This document shows, in pieces, positions 46,918 through 54,782 of a stretch of 64,000 nt of DNA. Made by a program: the position numbers and the translations under genes. Source of the DNA: Aliirhizobium smilacinae (lineage in GTDB: Bacteria; Pseudomonadota; Alphaproteobacteria; Rhizobiales; Rhizobiaceae); contig NZ_VDMN01000001.1 of assembly GCF_006335145.1 (NCBI RefSeq), forward strand, positions 1,674,001 to 1,738,000, written 5' to 3'. Positions within the stretch are counted from its first letter, which is position 1. Every line of letters begins with the position of its first letter. The notes beneath the pieces were generated by a model. The model made no database searches. It was not told the DNA's origin and saw nothing but the letters and a program-made list of their open reading frames with translations.

Positions 46918-48009
46918 TCAGAGCGCCTGCGCGGCCCAGTGATCGACACGGGTATCGCGCAGGTCACGGATCGACGCCGCTCCGGCGCGGTCGAGAAGCT
47001 TCGACAGGCCGCGGTTGATATCGCCCGGCAACGCAGGACCTTCATAGACCATACAGGAATAGACCTGCACGAGATCGGCACCGGCACGGATCTTTTCCAG
47101 CGCATCCTCGGCGCTTCCGACGCCACCGACACCGATGATCGGCAGAGCGGAACCGACACGCTTGCGCATGCGCGCCAGGACCGCGGTCGATTTCGCAAAA
47201 AGCGGCGCACCGGACATGCCGCCGGCTTGCTTTGCCGTGACCTGATCCTTCAGGCCTTCGCGGGACAAGGTCGTGTTCGAGACGATCAGGCCATCGAGAT
47301 CATGGGCGAGCGCTTCGGCTGCGACGTCGTCGAGACCTTCTTCGGTCAGATCCGGCGCGATCTTCAAAAAGATCGGTACGAGCTTTCCGGCGCGGCCCGC
47401 CTCTTCATCGCGTGCGGCAAGAACGGCGGACAGAAGCGCTGCCAGACTTTCGCGCGCCTGCAGGTCCCGCAGGCCGGGCGTGTTGGGCGAGGAAATGTTG
47501 ACGGTGAAATAGGTTGCCACCGAATAGAAACGGTGGATGCCGAGGACGTAATCGGCGATGCGGTCGGCGCTGTCCTTGTTGGCACCGATATTGACGCCGA
47601 CGATACCTGCAGCCGAGCGACGCGCGGTGAGACGGCGGAAAGCAGCTTCATGGCCTTCGTTGTTGAAGCCGAAACGGTTGATGACAGCGCGATCCTCGAC
47701 CAGACGGAAGAGGCGCGGCTTGTCGTTGCCGGCCTGCGGTTTCGGCGTCAACGTGCCGACCTCGGTGAAACCGAAACCGATCTTCAGCATCGCATCCGGC
47801 ACTTCGGCATTCTTGTCATATCCCGCGGCAAGGCCGACCGGGTTTGCGAAACGGATGCCGGCCACCGTCTGCGCCAGGCGCGGATCGGGCTTCGGCGGAC
47901 AGACCGGCGAAATGCCAGTCTTCAGCGCGGTGATCGACAGGTTATGGGCGGTTTCGGGATCGAAAACGAAAAGGCTGCGGGAGGCAATACCCGCTAGGCG
48001 GCCGATCAT
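46918..48009 (-). CDS. pyrD: Dihydroorotate dehydrogenase (quinone), class 2
   Basis: About 363 residues. The N-terminal membrane-associating helix is present (FDPETAHNLSITALKTG), followed by the FMN-binding barrel. The active-site serine is in NISSPNTPGLRDLQ, and the phosphate-binding part reads PIIGVGGVGSAEDALEKIRAGADLVQVYSCMVYEGP. It oxidises dihydroorotate to orotate in pyrimidine synthesis and reduces ubiquinone. The ATG at 48,009 overlaps the preceding DUF952 stop. Confidence 0.96.
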   Translation of the reverse strand: MIGRLAGIASRSLFVFDPETAHNLSITALKTGISPVCPPKPDPRLAQTVAGIRFANPVGLAAGYDKNAEVPDAMLKIGFGFTEVGTLTPKPQAGNDKPRLFRLVEDRAVINRFGFNNEGHEAAFRRLTARRSAAGIVGVNIGANKDSADRIADYVLGIHRFYSVATYFTVNISSPNTPGLRDLQARESLAALLSAVLAARDEEAGRAGKLVPIFLKIAPDLTEEGLDDVAAEALAHDLDGLIVSNTTLSREGLKDQVTAKQAGGMSGAPLFAKSTAVLARMRKRVGSALPIIGVGGVGSAEDALEKIRAGADLVQVYSCMVYEGPALPGDINRGLSKLLDRAGAASIRDLRDTRVDHWAAQAL

Positions 48010-48353
48010 GGCATTTTCTCCGGGAAGGCATGCTGGCCATCGACGCCGATCAGGAGCGGCATTTCCCAAAGGACGGCCGACAGAGGCAGGATGCCATACA
48101 GATGAGGGAAGAGGTCGCCGCCACGGGACGGCTCGAATTTCAGGGCATCGCCGAGAACCAGCGTATTCACGGCGACAAGCAGCAGCCCATTGAGGCCGGC
48201 GAAATGCAGCTTTGCCGTCTCGCGCGCCTGGGCGCCGGTGGAGAAATGGATATAACCGTCGCGGTGGTCGATCTCGGCGCCTTCGAAGACGCCCTTCGCC
48301 CTGGCTTCACGCCAGATGGCTTCGGGCACGATCTTGTAAACGGTATCCGTCAT
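48006..48353 (-). CDS. DUF952 family protein
   Basis: About 115 residues. It starts MTDTVYKIVPEAIWREARAKGVFEGAEIDHRDGYIHFSTGAQARETA, a clear DUF952 signature, and ends with the PHLYGILPLSAVLWEMPL segment. The family is a small glutathione-transferase-neighbour fold of unknown activity. GGAG lies 7 bases before the ATG, which favours 48,353 over a GTG at 48,356. It overlaps the pyrD start by 4 bp. Confidence 0.93.
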   Translation of the reverse strand: MTDTVYKIVPEAIWREARAKGVFEGAEIDHRDGYIHFSTGAQARETAKLHFAGLNGLLLVAVNTLVLGDALKFEPSRGGDLFPHLYGILPLSAVLWEMPLLIGVDGQHAFPEKMP

Positions 48354-48485
48354 CACACATCTCCATTGAGATTTTCGGCTTGTGAGAACTTTGGGGTCTT
48401 GCGAACCGTTAATGCCGATAAGCGGCGATGCGGACCGTTTGCCGCAAAGACGGCCAAATGTCCATCTCTATCGGAGGAGACAAAT

Positions 48486-48896
48486 ATGCGCAGATTGGCA
48501 AACATCATTGCCGCCGCTTCCGTGGCCGGCATGGTTTTTCATGCAGGTGCATTACAGGCGCAGCAGCGATTCCAGCTGCAGCGAACGGATAAGGGCATCG
48601 TGCGGCTGGATACCGAGACCGGGGCCATCACCGTCTGCCGGGATGAAAACAACGAACTGACCTGCCGGATGGCACCGGACGAACGCGCTGCCTATGAGAC
48701 CGAACTCGACCTTCTGGAAAAGCGGGTGACCGCGCTGGAGGAACGCCTGAGCCAGACGCCGCCGGAACGATTGCCGAGCGATGCGGAAGTCGATCGGTCA
48801 CTCTCGATCATGGAGAGGTTCATGCGGAGCTTCATGGGTATCGTGCGGGAATTTACCGGTAAACCGGACCCGGCACCGCAACCGGACAAGACCTGA
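48486..48896 (+). CDS. Periplasmic small protein with coiled coil, function unknown
   Basis: About 136 residues. MRRLANIIAAASVAGMVFHAG is a signal peptide ending near ALQAQQ. The mature part has RTDKGIVRLDTETGAITVCRDENNELTCRMAPDERAAYETELDLLEKRVTALEERL: a short beta segment with two cysteines, followed by a coiled coil. The ATG is preceded by GGAGGAGAC. Similar short proteins are common in rhizobia without assigned function. Confidence 0.8.
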   Translation: MRRLANIIAAASVAGMVFHAGALQAQQRFQLQRTDKGIVRLDTETGAITVCRDENNELTCRMAPDERAAYETELDLLEKRVTALEERLSQTPPERLPSDAEVDRSLSIMERFMRSFMGIVREFTGKPDPAPQPDKT

Positions 48897-49103
48897 CGCA
48901 TGTCACGTCATGACATGGCAGTCTGATGTGATGCTGTCGCATAAGCGATACAGATAAAGGTGCGTTCTGCTCGCTCAAGATGTGTGACGGGACAAGGCGC
49001 CCTTGTTTCGACTCGTCAAGAGAGTTACAAATTGACGCAGGCCTTGAGGAGGGCCCGGGATTTCGATCTCAGCAAAACTATGCCTTTGGGAGGAGGCGTG
49101 GGA

Positions 49104-49751
49104 ATGCAGACACTCACAATCATCATCGCAGACGACCATCCATTGTTTCGCGGCGCGCTCGTCCAGACCCTTCAGGCAATGGCGGAGGATGTCGTGATCA
49201 TCGAATGCGGCGAGTTTTCCGCCGCGCTCAAGGCGGCGGACGACCATCCGGATGCCGACCTGATGCTGCTCGACCTTGCCATGCCCGGGGTCAGCGGGTT
49301 TTCCGGGCTGATGACGTTGAGGGCGCAGTATTCTGCGCTTCCGATCGTCATCGTTTCGGCCACGGACGACCATGGCACCGTGCGCCGGTCGATCGAACTC
49401 GGTGCCTCGGGCTTCATCCCGAAATCGTCCAGCCTCGACGACATCCGTACTGCGGTCAGAACCGTGCTCGACGGCGGAATTTTTACACCCGGCATAAATT
49501 GTGGCCAGACAGAGGACGATCCGGTGCTGATCGAGATCCTCGACCGGCTGAAGACGCTTACCCCGCAGCAGAACCGGGTGCTGACCATGCTGGCCGAAGG
49601 ACTGCTGAACAAGCAGATCGCCTATGAGCTCGGCGTGTCGGAAGCGACGATCAAGGCGCATGTCTCGGCGATCCTGTTGAAGCTCAATGTCGACAGCCGG
49701 ACCCAGGCGGTGATCAAGCTCGGCAAGATCAACATGGCCATGGTCGCTTAG
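49104..49751 (+). CDS. LuxR/NarL-type response regulator (CrbR-like candidate)
   Basis: About 215 residues. The receiver domain starts MQTLTIIIADDHPLFRGAL (acidic pair), with the phosphoryl aspartate in LMLLDLAMPGVSG (about 57), the serine in IVSATD and the lysine in GFIPKSS. The C-terminal LuxR HTH reads LTPQQNRVLTMLAEGLLNKQIAYELGVSEATIKAHVSAILLKL. GGGAGGAGG precedes the ATG at 49,104. There is no kinase adjacent, so it is an orphan; the transporter-type hybrid kinase at 9,074 could be its partner, by analogy with CrbS/CrbR. Confidence 0.92.
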   Translation: MQTLTIIIADDHPLFRGALVQTLQAMAEDVVIIECGEFSAALKAADDHPDADLMLLDLAMPGVSGFSGLMTLRAQYSALPIVIVSATDDHGTVRRSIELGASGFIPKSSSLDDIRTAVRTVLDGGIFTPGINCGQTEDDPVLIEILDRLKTLTPQQNRVLTMLAEGLLNKQIAYELGVSEATIKAHVSAILLKLNVDSRTQAVIKLGKINMAMVA

Positions 49752-49953
49752 CCACATACGAGAGGATTTTATTCCTTTCGGCCTTTACGCGCCCGTGACC
49801 TTCGGTTAAAATCGCGCGCCGGGCGAGACCTTCTCCGGTATTGGCGTGCAGGTTGGAATCCACTGGGCGCGTCATCTCTGACTGAAGGTTTCAGTCGTCA
49901 CGGTCCTGCGGGACGCGGATTGGGGCTGGGCAAAGGCCGGGGCACGGGCGACG

Positions 49954-50616
49954 ATGCTGTCACATGACGCCATATGGAACGCGATCGACAGGCTTGCCGA
50001 ACGTCACCAGTTGACGCCGTCCGGGCTTGCAAGACGCGCAGGACTGGATCCGACCTCGTTCAACCGCTCCAAGCGTCTCGGCCCTGACGGGCGGCTGCGC
50101 TGGCCCTCCACGGAATCGATTTCCAAAGTACTCGATGCGACCGGTGCGACGATCGACCAGTTCATGAGCTATCTGCCCGCAAATGGCCGCAGCCAGATCC
50201 CGGACGGCAATTTTCCGCCGCAGGCCAGCAATATTCCGCTGCTTGGCTTTGCTCAGGCGGGGGCCGGCGGCTTTTTCGACGATGGCGGTTTTCCTGCCAG
50301 CCAGGGTTGGGATGTGGTCGAGTTTCCAGCCGACCCGTCGCGCAAGGCGGGCGTCTATGCACTCGAAGTGCAGGGTGAATCGATGATGCCGCTCTACCGT
50401 GACGGCGATGTTCTGATCGTCGAGCCGGGGGCGCAGGTCAGACGGGGCGACCGCGTCGTGCTGAAAACCCGCGAGGGCGAGGTAATGGCCAAGGTGCTGG
50501 CACGCCAGAGCCCGAAAAGCGTCGAGGTGATGTCACTCAACCCGGAACACCCCAACCGGGCATTCGACCTTGCCGACGTGGAATGGATGGCGCGGATCAT
50601 CTGGGCGAGCCAGTAA
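49954..50616 (+). CDS. XRE-HTH repressor with S24 (LexA-like) peptidase domain
   Basis: A 220-residue two-domain regulator. The N-terminal HTH includes LTPSGLARRAGLDPTSFNRSKR, with ATIDQFM after it. The C-terminal S24 domain has the catalytic serine in EVQGESMMPLYRDGD (about 145) and the lysine in VVLKTREGEVMAKVLA (about 178). LexA/CI-like proteins can self-cleave and lift repression when RecA is activated. No Ala-Gly cleavage site is obvious, although QAGAGGFF precedes the peptidase core. Targets are unknown. Confidence 0.88.
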   Translation: MLSHDAIWNAIDRLAERHQLTPSGLARRAGLDPTSFNRSKRLGPDGRLRWPSTESISKVLDATGATIDQFMSYLPANGRSQIPDGNFPPQASNIPLLGFAQAGAGGFFDDGGFPASQGWDVVEFPADPSRKAGVYALEVQGESMMPLYRDGDVLIVEPGAQVRRGDRVVLKTREGEVMAKVLARQSPKSVEVMSLNPEHPNRAFDLADVEWMARIIWASQ

Positions 50617-50662
50617 GGCCTGTCTCCTCGGCTAGCAGAAGCAGGAACAAATTCCCAAGCCG

Positions 50663-51550
50663 TCAGTAAAGACCGTTCGGAAAATAACGCAGATAGAGAT
50701 CCTGCAGCCTGCCATTGCGCGCCAGTTCGGCAAGCGCCTGGTTGAAGGCCGCGACCAGGATAGGATCGGTGCGGCGGACCATCACCGACAGGCCTTCACC
50801 TAAGAACTTTTCCGAAAGATAGGGACCATCGAAGAGCGCGCAGCATTTTTCCGAGGCCTCGCTGGAGACCCAGAAAGGCAGCCTCAGGCCATCGGAAAAG
50901 ACCGCGTCGACCTTCTTTGCCTTCAGGGCGTCTGTCATTTCCGTGTCGTTTTCGAAAGGCACGGCGGTGACGCCCGGGAAAAATGCCTTCAGCATCGCCT
51001 CATGCGCCGTCTCCTTCACAACACCGACCCGACGGCCCGAAAGTGCGCCGGCGGTATCGCCCGGAATATCGATCGAGCGGTTTCTGGCAAAACGCGCCGG
51101 AATGCCGATATAGGCGCGCGAGAACAGAAAGCGCTCCAGCCGCTCCGGGCTCATGGCGATGCCTGCCATGACCGCTTCACCGCCGTTGGTTTCGAGCGTC
51201 TTTTCCAGATCGCCGAAGGGTAAAGCCTGGATCTGGCATTTGGCCTCGAGCTTCAGCTCGGCGCAGATTTCCCGCGCGAGGTCGATATTGAAGCCCGAGA
51301 GGCGGCCGGTCTGGTCGGTGAAATTGAAAGGCGGGAAATCGGTGGTCGTCAGAATGCGCAGGCGTACGACCGTCGACAGATCGGGACGGGCCAGACGTTC
51401 GCGGCTGTCGAACATCAACGGAAGGGTATCTCCTGTCTCCGCGCTCAAGGCTTTGCCGGGTGCTGCGAAAGCGGCCGTCATCATCATGAAGACCGCAAAG
51501 AGATCGCGCGCCCCCCGCCAAACTGGGGATGTAATCATCCGGTGCCTCAT
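50663..51550 (-). CDS. Periplasmic substrate-binding protein (SBP_bac_3)
   Basis: About 295 residues. A signal region (RDLFAVFMMMTAAFAAPGKALSAE) precedes the domain, which contains LRILTTTDFPPFNFTDQTGRLSGFNIDLAREICAEL and AVMAGIAMSPERLERFLFSRAY. No permease or ATPase lies near, so it is an orphan binding protein or a sensory component. Starts at 51,550 (MRHR) and 51,538 (MITS) are both possible. It is divergent from the decayed glycosyltransferase. Confidence 0.85.
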   Translation of the reverse strand: MRHRMITSPVWRGARDLFAVFMMMTAAFAAPGKALSAETGDTLPLMFDSRERLARPDLSTVVRLRILTTTDFPPFNFTDQTGRLSGFNIDLAREICAELKLEAKCQIQALPFGDLEKTLETNGGEAVMAGIAMSPERLERFLFSRAYIGIPARFARNRSIDIPGDTAGALSGRRVGVVKETAHEAMLKAFFPGVTAVPFENDTEMTDALKAKKVDAVFSDGLRLPFWVSSEASEKCCALFDGPYLSEKFLGEGLSVMVRRTDPILVAAFNQALAELARNGRLQDLYLRYFPNGLY

Positions 51551-51619
51551 TATGATCGTCTGCGGGTCAGGCTGGGGCGCCCCTTTCGGTTCGCTCCTTG
51601 GGGACGGTGTAACAGAACC

Positions 51620-52112
51620 ATGCGCTTCGGGGAATATCCACCGCAGGGATCGGCGATTTGTGACGATGAGCCTGACGCCGGGACACCGGACGGTATTTCG
51701 GACAACCACCTGAGTCGCCCCGGGGAGCGGTGGGCAGAGGCCGATCCGGAGAAGGAAGCCGCAGCACTTGCCGCGCTCGGTTTCTCAAAACCGTTGATCG
51801 CCAGGTTGCGCGAGCAGGCGCTCCGTCACGGCACGTCGATCGAGCCGGAGCTGCTTCGCTCCGGAAAAGTGGGCGATGAGGCCTAGTACGGGGCGATCGC
51901 GCGGCTGCTGCGGCTACCTTTCATCGGCATCACCGATCCAAGCCTCGTACAAGACGCACTGTCCCTTGGACAGCCAACTCTCGAGACCGACGGTGATCAG
52001 GCTTGCCCATCGCGGCTGGGCGCCGGAGACCGTCATCGCACCGGAAGCGGGACGGCTGGCTGCAGCCTTAACGACCACGCCAACGCTTGGCCGCTTTCCG
52101 GACTATTCGATA
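51620..52112 (+). pseudogene. Decayed glycosyltransferase N-terminus
   Basis: The frame from 51,620 gives an N-terminal domain (ALAALGFSKPLIARLREQALRHGTSIEPELLRSGKVGDEA) like that at the start of rhizobial family-2 glycosyltransferases. A TAG at 51,884-51,886 interrupts it. The same frame continues with YGAIARLLRLPFIGITDPSLVQDALSLGQ, and after a frame change near 51,950-51,985 another frame reads RLAHRGWAPETVIAPEAGRLAAAL. The catalytic domain is missing. It breaks off next to the tRNA-derived sequence at 52,140, so it is a remnant, not a gene. Confidence 0.7.
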
Positions 52113-52139
52113 TGCCACCTAAGTCATTGTCAAGGCAGC

Positions 52140-52181
52140 TGGAGCGGGTGAAGTGCGTAAATGGAGCGGGTGAAGGGAATC
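52140..52181 (-). other. Putative attachment site: copies of the tRNA-Gly 3' end
   Basis: Positions 52162-52181 (minus-strand reading GATTCCC-TTCACCCGCTCCA) equal the last 20 bases including CCA of a proteobacterial tRNA-Gly with a GCGGGT..ACCCGC acceptor. A shorter direct copy (14 bp) lies at 52140-52153. Neither is continued into a tRNA. This is what remains at one end when an element integrates into the 3' end of a tRNA gene. Confidence 0.7.
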
Positions 52182-52400
52182 TATAGAGCCACCTAACATA
52201 CTGCAATACATCAGCTTTTCTTAGAAGGTCTACCGCGATACCGTTGGCAATACCGTTATTTTGCATCGCTGCGACACGAGGGCTGTCTAGTTGCTCTGAT
52301 TTATAGCGCTAGCTGCGTGAAACGCTAGCCAGTCTCTCGATTAGGTAGCCGAAGCAGCCTATCTTCCCTGCGCACAGTAGAAATGCGCCAGGAGTAAATA

Positions 52401-53378
52401 GTGGAAGTTCGCGACATTCTAGAATCTGAGGAGATGCGCCACGTCGTCGAGGCGTTGACCGCATTGCGGCAAAAGTTCTCCTCTCATAATCATAGCGAGG
52501 AGCGCCTCTGGCCGATGGCGCAAGTACGCAACGGCCCCTACAAGGCCGAAAAAATCCTTCAGATCATTTCGGATGAACGCGATTACTACGCCGGATATAA
52601 GGACGTTCTTGCAGCAAGTTTTGCTGGTTGGCTTGTTCTTCCCCGTGATCGGGAGATCCGCGAGATTCTAATGGCTCAGGCGGTGCTGACGCACATGGAT
52701 CGGGCTGAGCTCGCTGTCGGGAATGACGGGCTAACCGTCGAAAAAGACATTGCGGCTCGATACCTTTTCACCGGGCTGGACTTTCTGATCGAGGTTTTCG
52801 ACTGTCTGGGCGGTTACCAAGCCTTTCGCTCCGGCGCAGCTATTGACGCTTTGATTATTGCCTACGACCCCGTCGAGAAGCCGATAAACACCGCCGTAAG
52901 AGCGCTAGTGTATCTGCATCACGCCGTTGATCGCTTCGGTCGACCCGGATTCGATTTCACGCCCAGCCTCAATAAGGCTGTGGTGATATTTGACGCTCTG
53001 AAAGAGCCCAAACGCGGCTTCGATTTCAAACAGAAGTACGTGTCGCGGTCGCTTCTTCATGATCGGTGGAGCAAAAACAAGCAGACCTTGGCGATGTTGT
53101 ATGCAGCGTCGACGATCAAGGTCAATCGGCGGACCCTGCTCTATTTCCTTCTGGACGGTTCGTTTTCATATCACGAACATCGAAAATACATAGATCTCTG
53201 GATGGGGCGTGCACGCTTTGTCGCGTCCCACATTTTCTCGCGCATGAAGGATCAAGACCTCCAAAAACGCACCCGCCAGCTTTTGGGCGAAGGTCAGGCT
53301 ATGTCTTTTGCTCCTCCGAAATTGAGTGGTGTCGAGAATGAATGCTTTGAAGAAGTTTTTCGGAATTATATCAGATAG
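52401..53378 (+). CDS. Protein of unknown function at the element's left end
   Basis: A 325-residue soluble protein starting from GTG with AGGAGT 7 bases upstream. It is mostly helical and has no signal peptide or membrane segment. Noticeable parts are SHNHSEERLWPMAQVRNGPYKAEKILQIISDERDYYAG, YLHHAVDRFGRPGFDF, and KNKQTLAMLYAASTIKVNRRTLLYFLLDGSF. I recognise no family or catalytic motif. The base composition is lower in GC than the chromosome. A function in element maintenance or as cargo are both open. The 52,182-52,400 stretch before it holds no gene but has two ATACCGTT repeats and two GCTAGC palindromes. Confidence 0.75.
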   Translation: MEVRDILESEEMRHVVEALTALRQKFSSHNHSEERLWPMAQVRNGPYKAEKILQIISDERDYYAGYKDVLAASFAGWLVLPRDREIREILMAQAVLTHMDRAELAVGNDGLTVEKDIAARYLFTGLDFLIEVFDCLGGYQAFRSGAAIDALIIAYDPVEKPINTAVRALVYLHHAVDRFGRPGFDFTPSLNKAVVIFDALKEPKRGFDFKQKYVSRSLLHDRWSKNKQTLAMLYAASTIKVNRRTLLYFLLDGSFSYHEHRKYIDLWMGRARFVASHIFSRMKDQDLQKRTRQLLGEGQAMSFAPPKLSGVENECFEEVFRNYIR

Positions 53379-53498
53379 ATAATCTCACTTAGCTGTCTAA
53401 TTTTTTAGCCACTATCCATGGAACCGGCAACAATTTAAAACAAGTGAGACACCTGTCATCTTCTGTTTCGTCAATAACGACAACATAGGAGACAGGAA

Positions 53499-53759
53499 AT
53501 GACCCACCCGATTGCCTTAGATCGGAAACTTGAAGAAAGCCCGATGCCGCCAATCGTCTTTCCCAAAACAGGGTTTGTTCGCCTCAAACAGATACTCGCA
53601 CCTAGGGGGCCTCTGCCAATCAGCCGCTCGGGTTTTTGGGCAGGCGTAAAAAACGGAAGGTTTCCGAAGCCCCGTAAAATATCGGCGCGGGTCACTGTAT
53701 GGAGGGCAGAGGACATCCATGCCCTCCTCGCGAAGATTGATCAGGGCGACCTGACTTGA
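53499..53759 (+). CDS. AlpA-family phage/element regulator
   Basis: An 86-residue DNA-binding protein. FVRLKQILAPRGPLPISRSGFWAGVKNGRFPKPRKISARVTVWRAEDIHALLAKI has the AlpA/excisionase-like winged HTH: a recognition helix after SRSG, then the (K/R)FP.P pattern and the final W...I helix. Such proteins activate integrase transcription or act in excision of integrated elements. AGGAGACAGG precedes the ATG at 53,499; an internal ATG at about 53,544 is possible. Confidence 0.85.
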   Translation: MTHPIALDRKLEESPMPPIVFPKTGFVRLKQILAPRGPLPISRSGFWAGVKNGRFPKPRKISARVTVWRAEDIHALLAKIDQGDLT

Positions 53760-53912
53760 ATTCGAGCATGTCTGCAACGACGACAAAGGTCTCGGACTAG
53801 GCACGCTATGCCCGCCACCTCGCTCTCCCCTGAGCGATTATAAATAAAACCAACCCCTTATTGCCCACGCCCGCCGGAGAGCCATCGGCCTCCGAATGCG
53901 GACCTGTGCCCA

Positions 53913-54782
53913 ATGGAGCTATTTATGCACCCCCTAAACAAGAAGGCCAGTATCCACTCGTGGATATTGGAACATCACCGCCAGCTTAACGAAGCAGTGC
54001 GACGTCGCCTTCCAGAGTCACAGCTGAGATCGAATGCAATCTTACGCCAGCAGGCCGACGTGATGGTCCGCCTATCGAGAATTTCACTGGCCTACCACGT
54101 AGGTTGGAATTCACTCGACGATGGAAGAAGAAGTGCCGCCTGCCGATTTGAATGGGCACGTCTTCAGATGTTCATGGCTGCCGAGATTGAACCTATTCTC
54201 CGGCATTCCGACAGGCAGTTCTTTCACGTAACCGTGGCCGACAAACGGTGGCGCGTTGCGCCATCTATAGCGACGCGCGCAAGCTTCGATGCCGTCCGTC
54301 GGAAGGTTCGCTCTTCGATCCAGAAGCTCCGCGACGAGGGTTACAACCCCATTTTCGTGGCTGCATTCGAGATGTCTGGTGATCGCAACTTGCGCAACGA
54401 CTACGCATTCGAGCCGCACGTTCACATCCTTATCGGAGGCGTACCGGAACTGGCATTGAAAGGCGCGTTCCAGGTGCGATTACCTCGCGCGTCGAAGGGG
54501 CGCGACAAGCCTCTGCGGGTAGTCGATGTCCCAACCGACCAGCTCGGATACCTGCTGGGCTATCTCACGAAAATGAAGCCTCAGGATAGGGTTCAATACA
54601 TCTCCAAGGGCCGGAAAAACCGGAATACGAACCGAATGCCCCCTGCCGAAGCGGATCACTGGCTGCGTTGCATGGCAACCATGCCGATTGCGCAAACGAT
54701 CCAGTTCGGCGGCTTCGCAAAGCCTGTCACCTCCCGATTTTCCCACCTCGAAATGGCAACCATTATTGGAGATCTGAAATGA
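53913..54782 (+). CDS. HUH-motif replication initiator (inovirus Gp2/Rep-like)
   Basis: A 289-residue protein similar in layout to inovirus Gp2-type replication proteins. The HUH metal motif is in FEPHVHILIGGV (about residue 170), preceded by REGYNPIFVAAFEMSGD-type strands. A downstream tyrosine-rich QLGYLLGYLTK (about 210) may contain the nicking Tyr. HUH endonucleases nick one strand to begin rolling-circle replication or transfer. The stop overlaps the start of the DUF927 gene (ATGA), so the two are co-translated. An internal start at 53,925 is possible. Confidence 0.8.
   Translation: MELFMHPLNKKASIHSWILEHHRQLNEAVRRRLPESQLRSNAILRQQADVMVRLSRISLAYHVGWNSLDDGRRSAACRFEWARLQMFMAAEIEPILRHSDRQFFHVTVADKRWRVAPSIATRASFDAVRRKVRSSIQKLRDEGYNPIFVAAFEMSGDRNLRNDYAFEPHVHILIGGVPELALKGAFQVRLPRASKGRDKPLRVVDVPTDQLGYLLGYLTKMKPQDRVQYISKGRKNRNTNRMPPAEADHWLRCMATMPIAQTIQFGGFAKPVTSRFSHLEMATIIGDLK

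Noticed and set aside
52140..52181. A functional tRNA-Gly gene
   Set aside because: Only the last 20 bases match; the anticodon arm and D arm are absent on either side.
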